A stretch of DNA of 64,000 nt, from assembly GCF_900107725.1 (NCBI RefSeq), contig NZ_FNQO01000001.1:1666458-1730457 (forward strand), read 5' to 3'. Shown piece by piece: positions 50,979 through 60,788 of this stretch. The translations under genes and the position numbers were made by a program. Every line of letters starts with the position of its first letter. The first letter of the stretch is position 1. The notes under the pieces were generated by a model. The model made no database searches. It was not told the origin of the DNA and worked only from the letters and a program-made list of their open reading frames with translations. The DNA comes from Microbulbifer marinus. GTDB taxonomy: Bacteria; Pseudomonadota; Gammaproteobacteria; Pseudomonadales; Cellvibrionaceae.

Positions 50979-52253
50979 CTAGTCGTCGAGCAAAAAGTTG
51001 TGCTGCCGGGCAAACATCACTCTCTGCTGGACTCGCTCGCGCTGTACGGTCAGGTACATCACCAGCATGCACGCCGCCAGCACGCCATACAGCAACATGA
51101 AGGCCGCACTGTGGATACCCACAATGTCCTGGGCCATACCGAACAAGACGGGCAAACTGAAGCCGCCGAGCGCGCCGATCGTGGCGACGGCGCCGCCGAC
51201 GCTGCCCATATGCTGCGGGTATTTGTCGTAAACGATCTTGTACACCGAAGCGCGGCCGAAGCCCTGGGCGATACCGATGACCAGGATCAGCAGCGTGAAC
51301 AGCTCTATGCCCACCTCGATATTGAGATGCACATCCCTGTCCACGCCGTGGATGGTCATGCTGGTGGGCGGGTAACTGAGGAAGAACAGGCACACCAGGC
51401 AGGTCCAGAAGACACTCCAGTTGACCGCGCGGGCGCCGTAACGGTCTGCAAACCAGCCACCCAGCGCGCGCACGCTGCTGGATACCGCCACGAACAGCAG
51501 TGTCAGGGCCATCGCCTTCTGGGTGGAAACGCCGTAGACATCGAGGTAGTACTGCGGCAGCCACAACAGCAGCGCGAGGAAACTACCGAACACGAAATAG
51601 TAATAGAGCCCGAAGCGCCACACGCGCAGCTCGGCCAGCGGGCGCAGGTGAAAGTCGAGTTCCGTGCGGCGCCGGCTGCGCATGTAGCGCGTTTCCTCCG
51701 GTGCCCACAGGGCAAACAGTATCGCCATCGCAAACAGGCCGGCGCCGTAGAGCGGGCCTATCATGTCCTGCCCGAGCCAGCTTTCAATCGCCGGCGCCAG
51801 CGCCAGCGTAATCGCCGCACCGGCGTTGCCGGCACCGAAGATGCCCATCGCCGTGCCCTGCTGGCGCCCCTCGAACCAGGGGCTGATATAGCGGATGCCG
51901 GCCACGAACGAAGTACCGGAAATACCCAACCACAACCCCGCCAGCAAATAGCCGCTGTAACTGCGGATGTGCGGCAGCAACACCAGTATCGGCACCACCA
52001 GTAACATCTGCAGCACAATCAGTTTTTTCGCGGAAAATCTTTCTACCAGCAATCCCAACGGGAATCGCAGCAGGGCGCCACTCAGCATCGGTGCCGCCAG
52101 CAGCACGCCGAACTCGGTGGCCGAAAGCCGCAGCTGGTCACCGATGGAAACCCCCAGTACCGCGTACAGGGTCCAGACGGAGAAGTTGGCCGCGAACATC
52201 GCAGTTGCGGCCATCAACGCGCGGCTGGCGAGTTTATCAGTGTATTGCATCAT
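50979..52253 (-). CDS. narK: Nitrate/nitrite MFS transporter (NarK-type, short)
   Basis: A 12-helix major-facilitator protein of the nitrate-nitrite porter family, 424 residues. The two glycine-rich nitrate signatures are seen: GIFGAGNAGAAITLALAP in helix 5 and GSVGGAVATIGALGGFSLPV in helix 11. Conserved arginines of the nitrate site lie in LLRFPLGLLVERF and VAGIRYISPWFEG. ATGATG at 52253/52250 offers two starts; AGGAAT lies just upstream. The first gene of a narK-porin-moa run on the minus strand and divergent from a second NarK transporter. The direction of transport (nitrate in, nitrite out) cannot be read from sequence. Confidence 0.88.
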   Translation of the reverse strand: MMQYTDKLASRALMAATAMFAANFSVWTLYAVLGVSIGDQLRLSATEFGVLLAAPMLSGALLRFPLGLLVERFSAKKLIVLQMLLVVPILVLLPHIRSYSGYLLAGLWLGISGTSFVAGIRYISPWFEGRQQGTAMGIFGAGNAGAAITLALAPAIESWLGQDMIGPLYGAGLFAMAILFALWAPEETRYMRSRRRTELDFHLRPLAELRVWRFGLYYYFVFGSFLALLLWLPQYYLDVYGVSTQKAMALTLLFVAVSSSVRALGGWFADRYGARAVNWSVFWTCLVCLFFLSYPPTSMTIHGVDRDVHLNIEVGIELFTLLILVIGIAQGFGRASVYKIVYDKYPQHMGSVGGAVATIGALGGFSLPVLFGMAQDIVGIHSAAFMLLYGVLAACMLVMYLTVQRERVQQRVMFARQHNFLLDD

Positions 52254-52362
52254 GTATTCCTGTTTGCCCGACCCTCTATTGTACGCAGCCGCCGCTGCTG
52301 CCGGCGATGCACCGCATTGCCTACCCCCAATAAATTCACTGCGTGAGTTGCCAAACACGCTC

Positions 52363-52487
52363 TACCACCTCCGAGGTAGAACGTGCTCGCGCACCCCAAC
52401 AAATACGTGATTTCACCATTCGCAGACGGCTAACCAGACGGAGTAGATACGCGGTAGAGGCAACAATTTTTGACCGCGACTACCACT
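52363..52487. promoter_or_regulatory. NarL-type sites in the divergent narK intergenic region
   Basis: The 320-base gap between the two divergent transporters (52254-52573) contains TACCACC-TC-CGAGGTA at 52363-52378, an inverted pair of heptamers with the 7-2-7 spacing favoured by NarL/NarP, and a full TACCACT heptamer at 52481-52487. I found no convincing FNR box here. A nitrate-responsive shared control region is likely but needs a NarXL pair not present in the window. Confidence 0.5.
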
Positions 52488-52573
52488 ATTGTCCGCTTTT
52501 CTATCAGTAGGGCCCTTTTAACATGTGCTGCAACCAACATTGTTACGCAACCACTCAGTTCAGAGGATTTGCC

Positions 52574-54049
52574 ATGAGCACACAAAGCGGCCTCAATCTT
52601 TTCAATTGGGGTGATCCGAAAATAAAAACGCTGCACGTCACCTGGTTCGCCTTCTTCCTGACTTTCGTGGTCTGGTTCAGCCACGCACCACTGATGGTAT
52701 TTATCAAGGAAGCCTTCGATCTCAGCAGCCAGCAGGTCAAGGCGCTGCTGATTCTCAACGTGGCACTGACGATACCGGCCCGGATCATCATCGGCATGAT
52801 GGTGGACAAGTTCGGACCGCGCTCGGTGTACAGTGCGTTATTGATCATCTCCTCGGGGATCTGTATCGGCTTCGCCACCGCCGACAGCTATGAATCGCTG
52901 GCACTGTTCCGCTTCCTGCTCGGCTTCGTCGGCGCCGGCTTCGTGATCGGCATCCGCATGGTCGGCGAGTGGTTCCCGGCCAAGCAGGTCGGTCTCGCCG
53001 AGGGCATCTACGGTGGCTGGGGCAACTTCGGCTCCGCAGCCGGCGCCATGACCCTGCCCACCATCGCACTGATGTTCGGCGGCGAGGACGGCTGGCGTTA
53101 CGCGCTGGGCATCACTGGTGTCATCGCCGGCCTCTACGGTCTGTTCTACTACCGTGTCGCGCGCAACACTCCGAAAGGCTCCACCTACTTCAAGCCGAAG
53201 AAGACCGGCGGCCTGGAAGTCACCAGCAAGAAGGATCTGTACTTCTACCTGCTGATGAATATTCCGATGTACCTGGCACTGGCGGCACTGGCTTACAAAC
53301 TGTCTCCGGCCGGCGTGCAGCTGCTGACCTGGGACACCACCTACCTGATGTGGGGACTGCTGGTGCTGCTGTTCGCGGTGCAGACCCGCCAGATCTGGCA
53401 CGTCAACAAGGAACACCTTGAACAGGGCGTACCGGAGCTGGAGAAATACAACTTCAAGCAGGTGGCCATCCTCGACCTGGCCTACTTCGTCACCTTCGGT
53501 TCCGAGCTGGCGGTGGTCTCCATGCTGCCACTGTTCTTCCTCGAGACCTTCGATGGACTGAGCGCGGTACAGGCTGGCCTGCTGGCTTCCGGCTTCGCCT
53601 TCATGAACCTGGTTTCACGCCCCACCGGCGGCCACTTCAGCGACAAGATGGGACGCCGCCGCAGCCTGATGTTCCTGATCGGCGGCCTGGCAGTCGGTTA
53701 CCTGGTGCTGAGCCAGATCACCAGTGGCTGGTGGATCTCCGCGGCGGTTCTCGCCACCATGGCCTGCTCCTTCTTCGTGCAGGCGGGTGAAGGCGCGGTG
53801 TTCGCAGTGGTACCGCTGGTCAAGCGCCGCATGACCGGCCAGATCGCCGGTATGGCCGGAGCCTACGGCAACGTGGGTGCGGTGACCTACCTGACTGCGC
53901 TGTCCTTTGTCGACTACAGCACCTTCTTCCTGATCATCGCCGGTTCCGCCGCAGTGGTATTCTTCGCCTGCGCCTTCCTCGATGAACCCAAGGGCCAGAT
54001 CGCGGAAGTGCTGCCCGACGGTACTGTGCAGCTGATCAGCGTGGAATAG
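52574..54049 (+). CDS. Nitrate/nitrite MFS transporter (NarK2/NarU-type)
   Basis: A 491-residue nitrate-nitrite porter with 12 helices from the ATG at 52574 ([20 protein letters not shown]), behind AGAGGATTTGCC. The nitrate signatures are [20 protein letters not shown] and [40 protein letters not shown] contains a substrate-site arginine. A cytosolic loop of about 60 residues splits the two halves. It differs clearly from the neighbouring divergent NarK, resembling the paired NarK1/NarK2 set of denitrifying pseudomonads. A terminator follows at 54096-54115. Confidence 0.92.
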   Translation: MSTQSGLNLFNWGDPKIKTLHVTWFAFFLTFVVWFSHAPLMVFIKEAFDLSSQQVKALLILNVALTIPARIIIGMMVDKFGPRSVYSALLIISSGICIGFATADSYESLALFRFLLGFVGAGFVIGIRMVGEWFPAKQVGLAEGIYGGWGNFGSAAGAMTLPTIALMFGGEDGWRYALGITGVIAGLYGLFYYRVARNTPKGSTYFKPKKTGGLEVTSKKDLYFYLLMNIPMYLALAALAYKLSPAGVQLLTWDTTYLMWGLLVLLFAVQTRQIWHVNKEHLEQGVPELEKYNFKQVAILDLAYFVTFGSELAVVSMLPLFFLETFDGLSAVQAGLLASGFAFMNLVSRPTGGHFSDKMGRRRSLMFLIGGLAVGYLVLSQITSGWWISAAVLATMACSFFVQAGEGAVFAVVPLVKRRMTGQIAGMAGAYGNVGAVTYLTALSFVDYSTFFLIIAGSAAVVFFACAFLDEPKGQIAEVLPDGTVQLISVE

Positions 54050-54095
54050 CGCCCAAGAATGCACAGGGCAGAAAAACAACGAGCACATCAAATCT

Positions 54096-54115
54096 GGCGG
54101 CCCTCACGGGCCGCC
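54096..54115 (+). terminator. Terminator after the second NarK transporter
   Basis: GGCGGCCC and GGGCCGCC form a perfect 8-bp stem around TCAC, followed by TCAGTTTGTT. The remaining gap to the kinase gene (about 54116-54382) has no ORF or motif I trust. Confidence 0.8.
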
Positions 54116-54382
54116 TCAGTTTGTTAATAAACCACACTTTACGCTTCTGGCGAGGTCAGTGGCGGCAAAGCACCAGGACGGGTATTTCGAAACGCTGTAA
54201 ATACGTCCCTGTACACTCCGTCGACGACGGTCCGGCCGCTGCAAGCATTCGCGGCGCCTTCGGCCCTTTCGCCGACGGTTCGAAACACCCGCCCTGGCAC
54301 CTTGCCTTCAACTCTGGCTGTTCCCAGCTGCACACAAAAGCGGATACCCTTGGAAACTGATTCAACACCGGTGGCCGACACC

Positions 54383-56143
54383 ATGCACAGTGAGACTGCG
54401 ACAGCCACAGACCGCTCCCAGCAGCTCGAACTGCGGGCGGGTAGCTGCAGCCGCGCGGGAATCAAGCCACAGAACGAGGACGCGGCCGTTTTCCACTGGC
54501 CCGCAGATCCGCACCTGCAGGAATATCTCGGCGCGGTCGCCGCGGTTGCCGACGGGGTCAGCTCGGCGGAAGCCGGCGCGCTCGCCAGCAGCACGGCCAC
54601 CGAGCAGTTTGTCAGCGACTACTACCGCGCGCCGGACACCTGGTCCGCCGCACGCGCCGGGCAGAAGGTGCTGGCGTCGATCAACAGTAAGCTGTACCGC
54701 AAGAGCCACGAATTTGCGCAGGAAGAAAAAGGCTACCTGTGTACCTTTTCCGCGCTGGTGTTCAAATCCCGCACCGGACATTTTTTCCATGTCGGCGACA
54801 GCCGCATTCAGCTGCTGCGCGACGACAAACTGGAATGCCTGACCCGCGATCACACCGTCACCCTCGGCCACCGCCGGCGCATACTGGCCCGCGCACTGGG
54901 GATGGATACCGGGCTGCAGGTGGATTACGGCCGTGTGGACCTGGAGCTGGGCGACCAGTTCCTGCTGACCAGCGACGGCGTGCACGATTTCGTGCCGAAG
55001 GTGACCACGATGGAAGTGCTGCGGCGCGACGACCTCGACGCACAGCAAAAGGCCGAGACGCTGGTGCGCTACGCCGAGGAAAACGGCAGCGACGACAACC
55101 TGACCGCGGTCGTGGTGGAAGTGGCCGCACTGCCCGCCACCACCCTCGATGAATACAGCCACCAGCTCACGCGCCTGCCGTTCCCGCCGCCGCTGGAGCC
55201 GGGCATGGTGCTGGACGGCTACGCGGTGGAGCGCGAGCTGTTTTCGTCCCAGCGCAGCCAGCTGTACCTGGTACGCGATACCGAGACCGGCGAAACGCTG
55301 GTGATGAAAACCCCCTCCGTCAATTACGAAGACGATATTCACTACATCGACCGCTTCGTGCAGGAGGAGTGGATCGGCCTGCGTATCCAGAGCGATCGCG
55401 TGGTGCGCATTTGCCGGCAGAACCGCCAGCGCACGGCTCTTTACTACCTGATGGAATACGTCGAGGGCTGCACGCTGGAATCCTGGATCGCGCGCAACCG
55501 CTTTCCGAAACCCGCCGAAGCGTTCCGTATCGTGCGCGAGATCGCCGACGGACTGACGGCGTTTCACGAACAGGAAACCATTCACCAGGACCTGAAGCCG
55601 GCCAACATCATGCTCGATAGTGCCGGCCATGTGAAAATCATCGACTTCGGCTCTGTCTATGTCGCCGGCTCGGCCGAAGTATTCCGGCCACTGCAGCACC
55701 CGGGGGCACTGGGCACGGCCTCCTACTCGGATCCCCACTATATCCTCGGCCACAACACCGGCATCCAGGGCGATATCTATGCGCTGGCCACCATCGCCTA
55801 CGAAATCTTTACCGGCGAACTGCCCTACGGTGAAGAGATCAATGAATGCCGGTCGCGCGCCGACTACGAACAGCTGAGCTACCGCGCCGCCAGCCAGTTC
55901 AACCCGGTGATCCCGATCTGGTTTGACCGCACCCTGGAAAGGGGCTGCGCGATCGACCTCGGCAGGCGCTACCACACCATTGCCGAATTCATCACCGACC
56001 TCGGCAACCCCAACCCCGAATACCTGCGCGATGACCCGTCGGAGTACAAGAGCCAGAACGCCTCGCTGTTCTGGAAAATCCTCTCCGGCCTGTGGATCGT
56101 CACGCTGCTGGCGGTTATTGCGCTGTTCTCCGCCGGAAGCTGA
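54383..56143 (+). CDS. Bifunctional PP2C phosphatase / Ser-Thr protein kinase fusion
   Basis: A 586-residue two-domain signalling protein. Residues 10-250 form a PP2C-type phosphatase: RAGIKPQNEDAAVF, VADGVSSAEAG (metal-binding Asp-Gly), FHVGDSRIQLL, LTSDGVHDFV and SDDNLTAVVVE. Residues 275-550 form a Hanks-type kinase: VMKTPS with the ATP-site lysine, HQDLKPANIMLD (catalytic loop with HQD for HRD) and KIIDFGSVY (DFG). The usual glycine loop is degenerate (ELFSSQRSQLY). A C-terminal helix, FWKILSGLWIVTLLAVIALF, anchors it. Homologues sit beside nasA/nirB nitrate genes in Pseudomonas. The start is chosen at MHSETATATD; a longer frame opens at 54302. Confidence 0.88.
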   Translation: MHSETATATDRSQQLELRAGSCSRAGIKPQNEDAAVFHWPADPHLQEYLGAVAAVADGVSSAEAGALASSTATEQFVSDYYRAPDTWSAARAGQKVLASINSKLYRKSHEFAQEEKGYLCTFSALVFKSRTGHFFHVGDSRIQLLRDDKLECLTRDHTVTLGHRRRILARALGMDTGLQVDYGRVDLELGDQFLLTSDGVHDFVPKVTTMEVLRRDDLDAQQKAETLVRYAEENGSDDNLTAVVVEVAALPATTLDEYSHQLTRLPFPPPLEPGMVLDGYAVERELFSSQRSQLYLVRDTETGETLVMKTPSVNYEDDIHYIDRFVQEEWIGLRIQSDRVVRICRQNRQRTALYYLMEYVEGCTLESWIARNRFPKPAEAFRIVREIADGLTAFHEQETIHQDLKPANIMLDSAGHVKIIDFGSVYVAGSAEVFRPLQHPGALGTASYSDPHYILGHNTGIQGDIYALATIAYEIFTGELPYGEEINECRSRADYEQLSYRAASQFNPVIPIWFDRTLERGCAIDLGRRYHTIAEFITDLGNPNPEYLRDDPSEYKSQNASLFWKILSGLWIVTLLAVIALFSAGS

Positions 56144-56180
56144 TCTGGATCAATACCGCGCAACAGGTTAGGGTTAGGCT
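56140..56180 (+). promoter_or_regulatory. FNR/ANR-type box and promoter of the universal stress gene
   Basis: CTGAT-CTGG-ATCAA at 56140-56153 matches the FNR consensus TTGAT-N4-ATCAA at 9 of 10 positions. It is centred about 41 bases before a plausible start point, with TAGGCT at 56175-56180 as -10. The site overlaps the stop codon of the kinase gene. This is the layout of a class II FNR-activated promoter. Confidence 0.65.
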
Positions 56181-56213
56181 AAAGAAAAAACGGCTGTGTA
56201 AAAGGACGACCGC

Positions 56214-57083
56214 GTGAAAAACATTCTCGTAATTCTCGACAAGCCCAAGCACGAACAGATCGCGCTGCAGCGCGCAGTGGAGCTGGCCAAGGCAGCAAGC
56301 GGGCGCCTGCACCTGGTCAGTTTCGCCTACGATCCGCGGGCCACCCTGCCCGGCGTACACGAGACACCGGAAGAGGTGGTGAAGGCGATGGTCAGCGCGC
56401 GCGAACCCTGGCTCGAGGAGCTGTGCAAGCAGCACCAGCTTCCCGCGGACACAGTGACCGAGGCCGTGTGGCACTACAGCATCGCCAACTGGACGATCGA
56501 GACGCTGGCAAAGGATTCCTTCGATCTGGTGATCAAGACGGCGCAGAAACAGTTCGGCCACGGCGGCTACGGCTCCATCGACTGGCAGCTGATCGAGCGC
56601 TCGCCGGTGCCGCTGTGGCTGGCCGTTGCCACGCCGTGGGTCAAGCGCGAGCGCCTCGTGGCGGCACTGGATCCGACCGCGGACAGCCTGCTGCACAAAG
56701 AACTCAACCAGCGGGTGCTCGCCGTCGGCAATCGGCTGGCGCAGTTGCTGAACGCCCGGCTGGAAGCCGTTGCCTGCCTGCCCGGCGCCGGCGTACTGGA
56801 GGAGCTGGGGCTGACGCCCAGGCACGACAACACAGAGGAACAGCAGCGCGCGCTGCGCGAATACCTGGACAGCGCGATTCGTGACAGCGATGCCAACTGC
56901 AGTGAAGTGCACCTGGTTTCCGGCAAGCCGGCACGCGAAGTCAATCGGGTCGTCGACCGCAACAAGGCACGGCTGATGCTGGTCGGGCGCGGCGTGCGCA
57001 AGGGCGCCACCGGTCTGCTACTCGGCAACACCGCCGAGCGGATTCTATCCAAGTCCAATTCCGATGTGCTGATCGTGCCCTGA
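56214..57083 (+). CDS. Tandem universal stress protein (UspE-like)
   Basis: A 289-residue cytosolic protein with two Usp domains. The first begins MKNILVILDKPKHEQIALQR; the second carries the ATP-binding-type pattern GRGVRKGATGLLLGNTAERI and SNSDVLIVP at its end. Usp proteins of this kind are common in denitrification and anaerobic gene regions. The start is GTG at 56214 behind AAAAGGACGACC. An FNR-type box lies about 65 bases upstream. Confidence 0.88.
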   Translation: MKNILVILDKPKHEQIALQRAVELAKAASGRLHLVSFAYDPRATLPGVHETPEEVVKAMVSAREPWLEELCKQHQLPADTVTEAVWHYSIANWTIETLAKDSFDLVIKTAQKQFGHGGYGSIDWQLIERSPVPLWLAVATPWVKRERLVAALDPTADSLLHKELNQRVLAVGNRLAQLLNARLEAVACLPGAGVLEELGLTPRHDNTEEQQRALREYLDSAIRDSDANCSEVHLVSGKPAREVNRVVDRNKARLMLVGRGVRKGATGLLLGNTAERILSKSNSDVLIVP

Positions 57084-57487
57084 GCGGCTTTCCCTCCACT
57101 TCCCTATAGCTCCGGGCGGCGCCACCGCGCCCGGAGCTCCAAAGCTTCCGAAGCTATAGCACCGCCGTATTCCCTCCCGAGATCCCGCGCCGAAAAACTC
57201 CCCACCCTGCCCTTCGACACTGGCAATCCCGCGATTAAAAACACTGGCCGGTAGCGATGGTGGCTATCGCATAAACAGCCGCGCAAATTGCCGCACGCGG
57301 CAGGCAGCGCAGAGGTGGTAGTCGGCCCCTCGGGCTCGCCAGCCACTCCGTAACCAGCCTGTCGTCACAATACTCATGCCGACGAATTAAACGTCAGGTC
57401 AATGCCTATTCGGGGGTAAAGGCGGCGACTCTTTGTGGGTAGAGACCGCGCTGCGGCCGCCGTCCATCAGGGTTGCTCGAGCACCGC

Positions 57488-57537
57488 CACAACTATATGT
57501 TGTGCCGAGAATTACAAATCGCACCATATATAGTTAT
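57488..57537 (+). promoter_or_regulatory. Pair of NrdR boxes upstream of nrdD
   Basis: CACAACTATATGTTGTG (57488-57504) and CACCATATATAGTTAT (57522-57537) both fit the NrdR consensus with a central TATA. Their centres are about 32 bp apart, three helical turns, as in known NrdR-regulated RNR promoters. The 57084-57600 gap contains no gene; the boxes lie 64-113 bases before the nrdD start. Confidence 0.82.
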
Positions 57538-57600
57538 TCAGATGGATTTCGCCGGCAGCCGCTAGCGTCGCGCCGGCAGATGCATCAGCCAGGAGGCCCC

Positions 57601-59736
57601 ATGTCCGATTCTTCCCCGACCGACGCCCTGACCGACGCCCCAAGCGCTTCCCCTGCCGCCCCCGGCCAGTCCCAGGTTCCGGTGAGCGCCGTCACCGATC
57701 TGCTGGTACGCAAACGCGACGGCCGCACAGTGGCTTTCGACCGCAACCGCATCCACAGCGCCATCCTGCGTGCGGGACGCGCCACCGAAGCTTTCGGTGA
57801 ACAGGAGGCGGAGCTGCTCACCGCCCAGGTGAGCAAGGTCATCGATCACCGCTACGACGGCAGTGTGCCGCTGGATATCGAAGAGATTCAGAACATCGTC
57901 GAGCAGGTACTGATCAGCAATAACCACCTGGACACGGCGCGCGGCTATATCGCCTACCGCAGCCGTCACCAGCAGTTGCGCCAGGACCGCCACACGCTGG
58001 TGGATGTCACCGCGTCCATCGACGAGTACCTGCAGCGCGAAGACTGGCGCGTGGCCGCCAACGCCAACCAGGGCTACTCGCTCGGCGGACTGATCCTGAA
58101 CAGTGCCGGCAAGATGATCGCCAACTACTGGCTCAACCACGTCTACTCCCCGGAAATCGGTGCCGCCCACCGCGAAGGCGACCTGCATATTCACGACCTC
58201 GACATGCTGTCCGGCTACTGCGCCGGCTGGTCGCTGCGCACGCTGCTGCAGGAGGGCCTGAACGGCATACCGGGCAAGGTCGAGTCGGCGCCGCCCGCGC
58301 ACCTGTCCAGCGCCATCGGCCAGATCGTGAATTTCCTAGGCACGCTGCAGAACGAGTGGGCCGGTGCGCAGGCCTTCAGCTCCTTCGATACCTACATGGC
58401 ACCGTTCATCCGCAAGGACGGGCTCGGCTACCGCGAGGTGCGCCAGTGTATCCAGGAGCTGATCTTCAACCTCAATGTGCCGTCGCGCTGGGGCACGCAG
58501 ACGCCGTTTACCAACCTCACCTTTGACTGGGTGTGCCCGGAGGATCTGCGCGAACAGGTACCGGTGATCGCCGGCGAGGAAATGCCATTTACCTACGGCG
58601 AACTGCAGCAGGAAATGGACCTGATCAACCGCGCCTATATCGAGGTGATGACCGAAGGGGATGCGCGCGGCCGCGTGTTTACCTTCCCGATCCCCACCTA
58701 CAACATCACCACGGACTTCCCCTGGCACAGCGAGAATGCGGAACGCCTGTTCGCGATGACCGCCCGCTACGGCCTGCCCTATTTCCAGAACTTCATCAAT
58801 TCGGACATGAGCCCCAACATGGTCCGCTCCATGTGCTGCCGCCTGCAGCTGGACCTGCGCGAACTGCTCAAGCGCGGCAATGGCCTGTTCGGTTCCGCCG
58901 AACAGACCGGCTCCCTGGGTGTGGTGACCGTGAACTGTGCGCGCCTCGGCTACCTGCACCGCGGCGACGAAGCCGCGCTGATGGCGAGCCTCGACCGCCT
59001 GCTGGAACTCGCGCGCGACTCCCTCGAGGTGAAGCGCAAGGTCATCCAGCGGCACATGGATACCGGGCTCTTCCCGTATACCAAACGCTACCTGGGCACG
59101 CTGCGCAATCACTTCTCGACGATCGGCGTCAACGGCATCAACGAGATGATCCGCAACTTTACCGACGGCCGGGAAGATATCACCAGCGAAAGCGGCCACC
59201 AGATGGCCGAGCGGCTGCTGCAGCACATCCGCGCGCGCATGACCGAGTTCCAGGAAGAGACCGGCCACCTGTATAACCTCGAAGCCACACCGGCCGAAGG
59301 CACCACCTACCGCTTCGCCCGCGAGGACCGCAAGCGCTTCCCGGACATCCTGCAGGCCGGCAGCGACGAAGCGCCCTACTACACCAACTCCTCGCAGCTG
59401 CCGGTCGGCTTTACCGACGACCCGTTCGAGGCGCTGTCGCGGCAGGAATCGCTGCAATCCCTGTATACCGGCGGCACGGTGCTGCACCTGTACCTGGGCG
59501 AACAGCTGCCCGACGCGGATTCCTGCCGCCAGCTGGTGCACCGCGCGCTGGAAAACTTCCGCCTGCCGTACATCACCGTTACCCCGACCTTTTCCATCTG
59601 CCCGACGCACGGCTACCTGAGCGGGGAACACCAATTCTGCCCGCGTTGTGACGAGGAATTGATCGCGCGCAAGCGCGCTTGCGGGGAAAAGAACACAATG
59701 GAAAACCACCAACAGGAGAACTGCCATGCAAACTGA
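57601..59736 (+). CDS. nrdD: Anaerobic ribonucleoside-triphosphate reductase, large part without the glycyl radical domain
   Basis: Class III ribonucleotide reductase, making dNTPs without oxygen. 711 residues from the ATG at 57601 (RBS CAGGAGGCCCC). An N-terminal ATP-cone (about 35-130, LLVRKRDGRTVAFDRNRIHS) precedes the barrel: GDLHIHDLDMLSGYCAGWSL, SAIGQIVNFLGTLQNEWAGA, PSRWGTQTPFTNLTFDW and NCARLGYLHRG. The zinc-site region is FSICPTHGYLSGEHQFCPRC. The frame then ends (ENCHAN) without the C-terminal glycyl radical segment, which is encoded by a separate overlapping ORF at 59726. Two NrdR boxes control the unit. Confidence 0.93.
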   Translation: MSDSSPTDALTDAPSASPAAPGQSQVPVSAVTDLLVRKRDGRTVAFDRNRIHSAILRAGRATEAFGEQEAELLTAQVSKVIDHRYDGSVPLDIEEIQNIVEQVLISNNHLDTARGYIAYRSRHQQLRQDRHTLVDVTASIDEYLQREDWRVAANANQGYSLGGLILNSAGKMIANYWLNHVYSPEIGAAHREGDLHIHDLDMLSGYCAGWSLRTLLQEGLNGIPGKVESAPPAHLSSAIGQIVNFLGTLQNEWAGAQAFSSFDTYMAPFIRKDGLGYREVRQCIQELIFNLNVPSRWGTQTPFTNLTFDWVCPEDLREQVPVIAGEEMPFTYGELQQEMDLINRAYIEVMTEGDARGRVFTFPIPTYNITTDFPWHSENAERLFAMTARYGLPYFQNFINSDMSPNMVRSMCCRLQLDLRELLKRGNGLFGSAEQTGSLGVVTVNCARLGYLHRGDEAALMASLDRLLELARDSLEVKRKVIQRHMDTGLFPYTKRYLGTLRNHFSTIGVNGINEMIRNFTDGREDITSESGHQMAERLLQHIRARMTEFQEETGHLYNLEATPAEGTTYRFAREDRKRFPDILQAGSDEAPYYTNSSQLPVGFTDDPFEALSRQESLQSLYTGGTVLHLYLGEQLPDADSCRQLVHRALENFRLPYITVTPTFSICPTHGYLSGEHQFCPRCDEELIARKRACGEKNTMENHQQENCHAN

Positions 59737-59896
59737 AACCGCAGTATTGAAGGACGAGGAACGCACCCCCTGCGAAGTCTGGAGCCGCGTGATGGGCTAC
59801 CACCGCCCGGTGACCTTCTGGAACCCCGGCAAGCAATCGGAGCACCGCGATCGACGCTTCTTTGTCGCCGAGGAATCCGCCGCAAACCAGCGCTAA
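59726..59896 (+). CDS. Separate glycyl radical domain of the anaerobic ribonucleotide reductase
   Basis: A 56-residue protein, MQTETAVLKDEERTPCEVWS at the start, containing the glycyl radical motif RVMGYHRPV with the expected radical Gly24 and the tail GKQSEHRDRRFF. This is the segment normally fused to the C-terminus of NrdD. It starts inside the last codons of the large ORF (11-base overlap, different frame) behind a strong AGGAG, so it is translated on its own and coupled. A sequencing frameshift is a less likely explanation because of the well-placed start and ribosome binding site. Confidence 0.85.
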   Translation: MQTETAVLKDEERTPCEVWSRVMGYHRPVTFWNPGKQSEHRDRRFFVAEESAANQR

Positions 59897-59959
59897 CCCG
59901 GCTGCGGCGCCGCCCACCCGCGGCGGCGCCGCCACAACCCGTGCAACACCCGATAAACC

Positions 59960-60670
<711 letters not shown>

Positions 60671-60763
60671 CCGCACCCTCCGATTGCCCACGTGTATGTC
60701 CATCCCGGGCCTGCCATAGGCTATACAGCATTGTGTTATAAAGACGCATCTTTTGAATAGACT

Positions 60764-60770
60764 GTTAAGT
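60764..60770 (+). other. Isolated integron core-type site upstream of the first cassette gene
   Basis: GTTAAGT is a perfect match to the GTTRRRY core at which cassettes join. It lies 19 bases before the first cassette ORF, where the right end of a preceding attC or attI site should be. The rest of such a site is not clear between here and the C run. A 7-base motif is weak alone; the position gives it weight. Confidence 0.45.
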
Positions 60771-60788
60771 TTCCGCAAGAGTTTGAGA

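Noticed and set aside
47868-51100. Plus-strand frames of about 510 and 550 codons across mobA-moaA and the porin
   Set aside because: They are antisense to recognised genes and show no protein family features.
54362-55975. A 537-codon minus-strand frame opposite the PP2C-kinase gene
   Set aside because: Antisense shadow of a clearly coding fusion gene.
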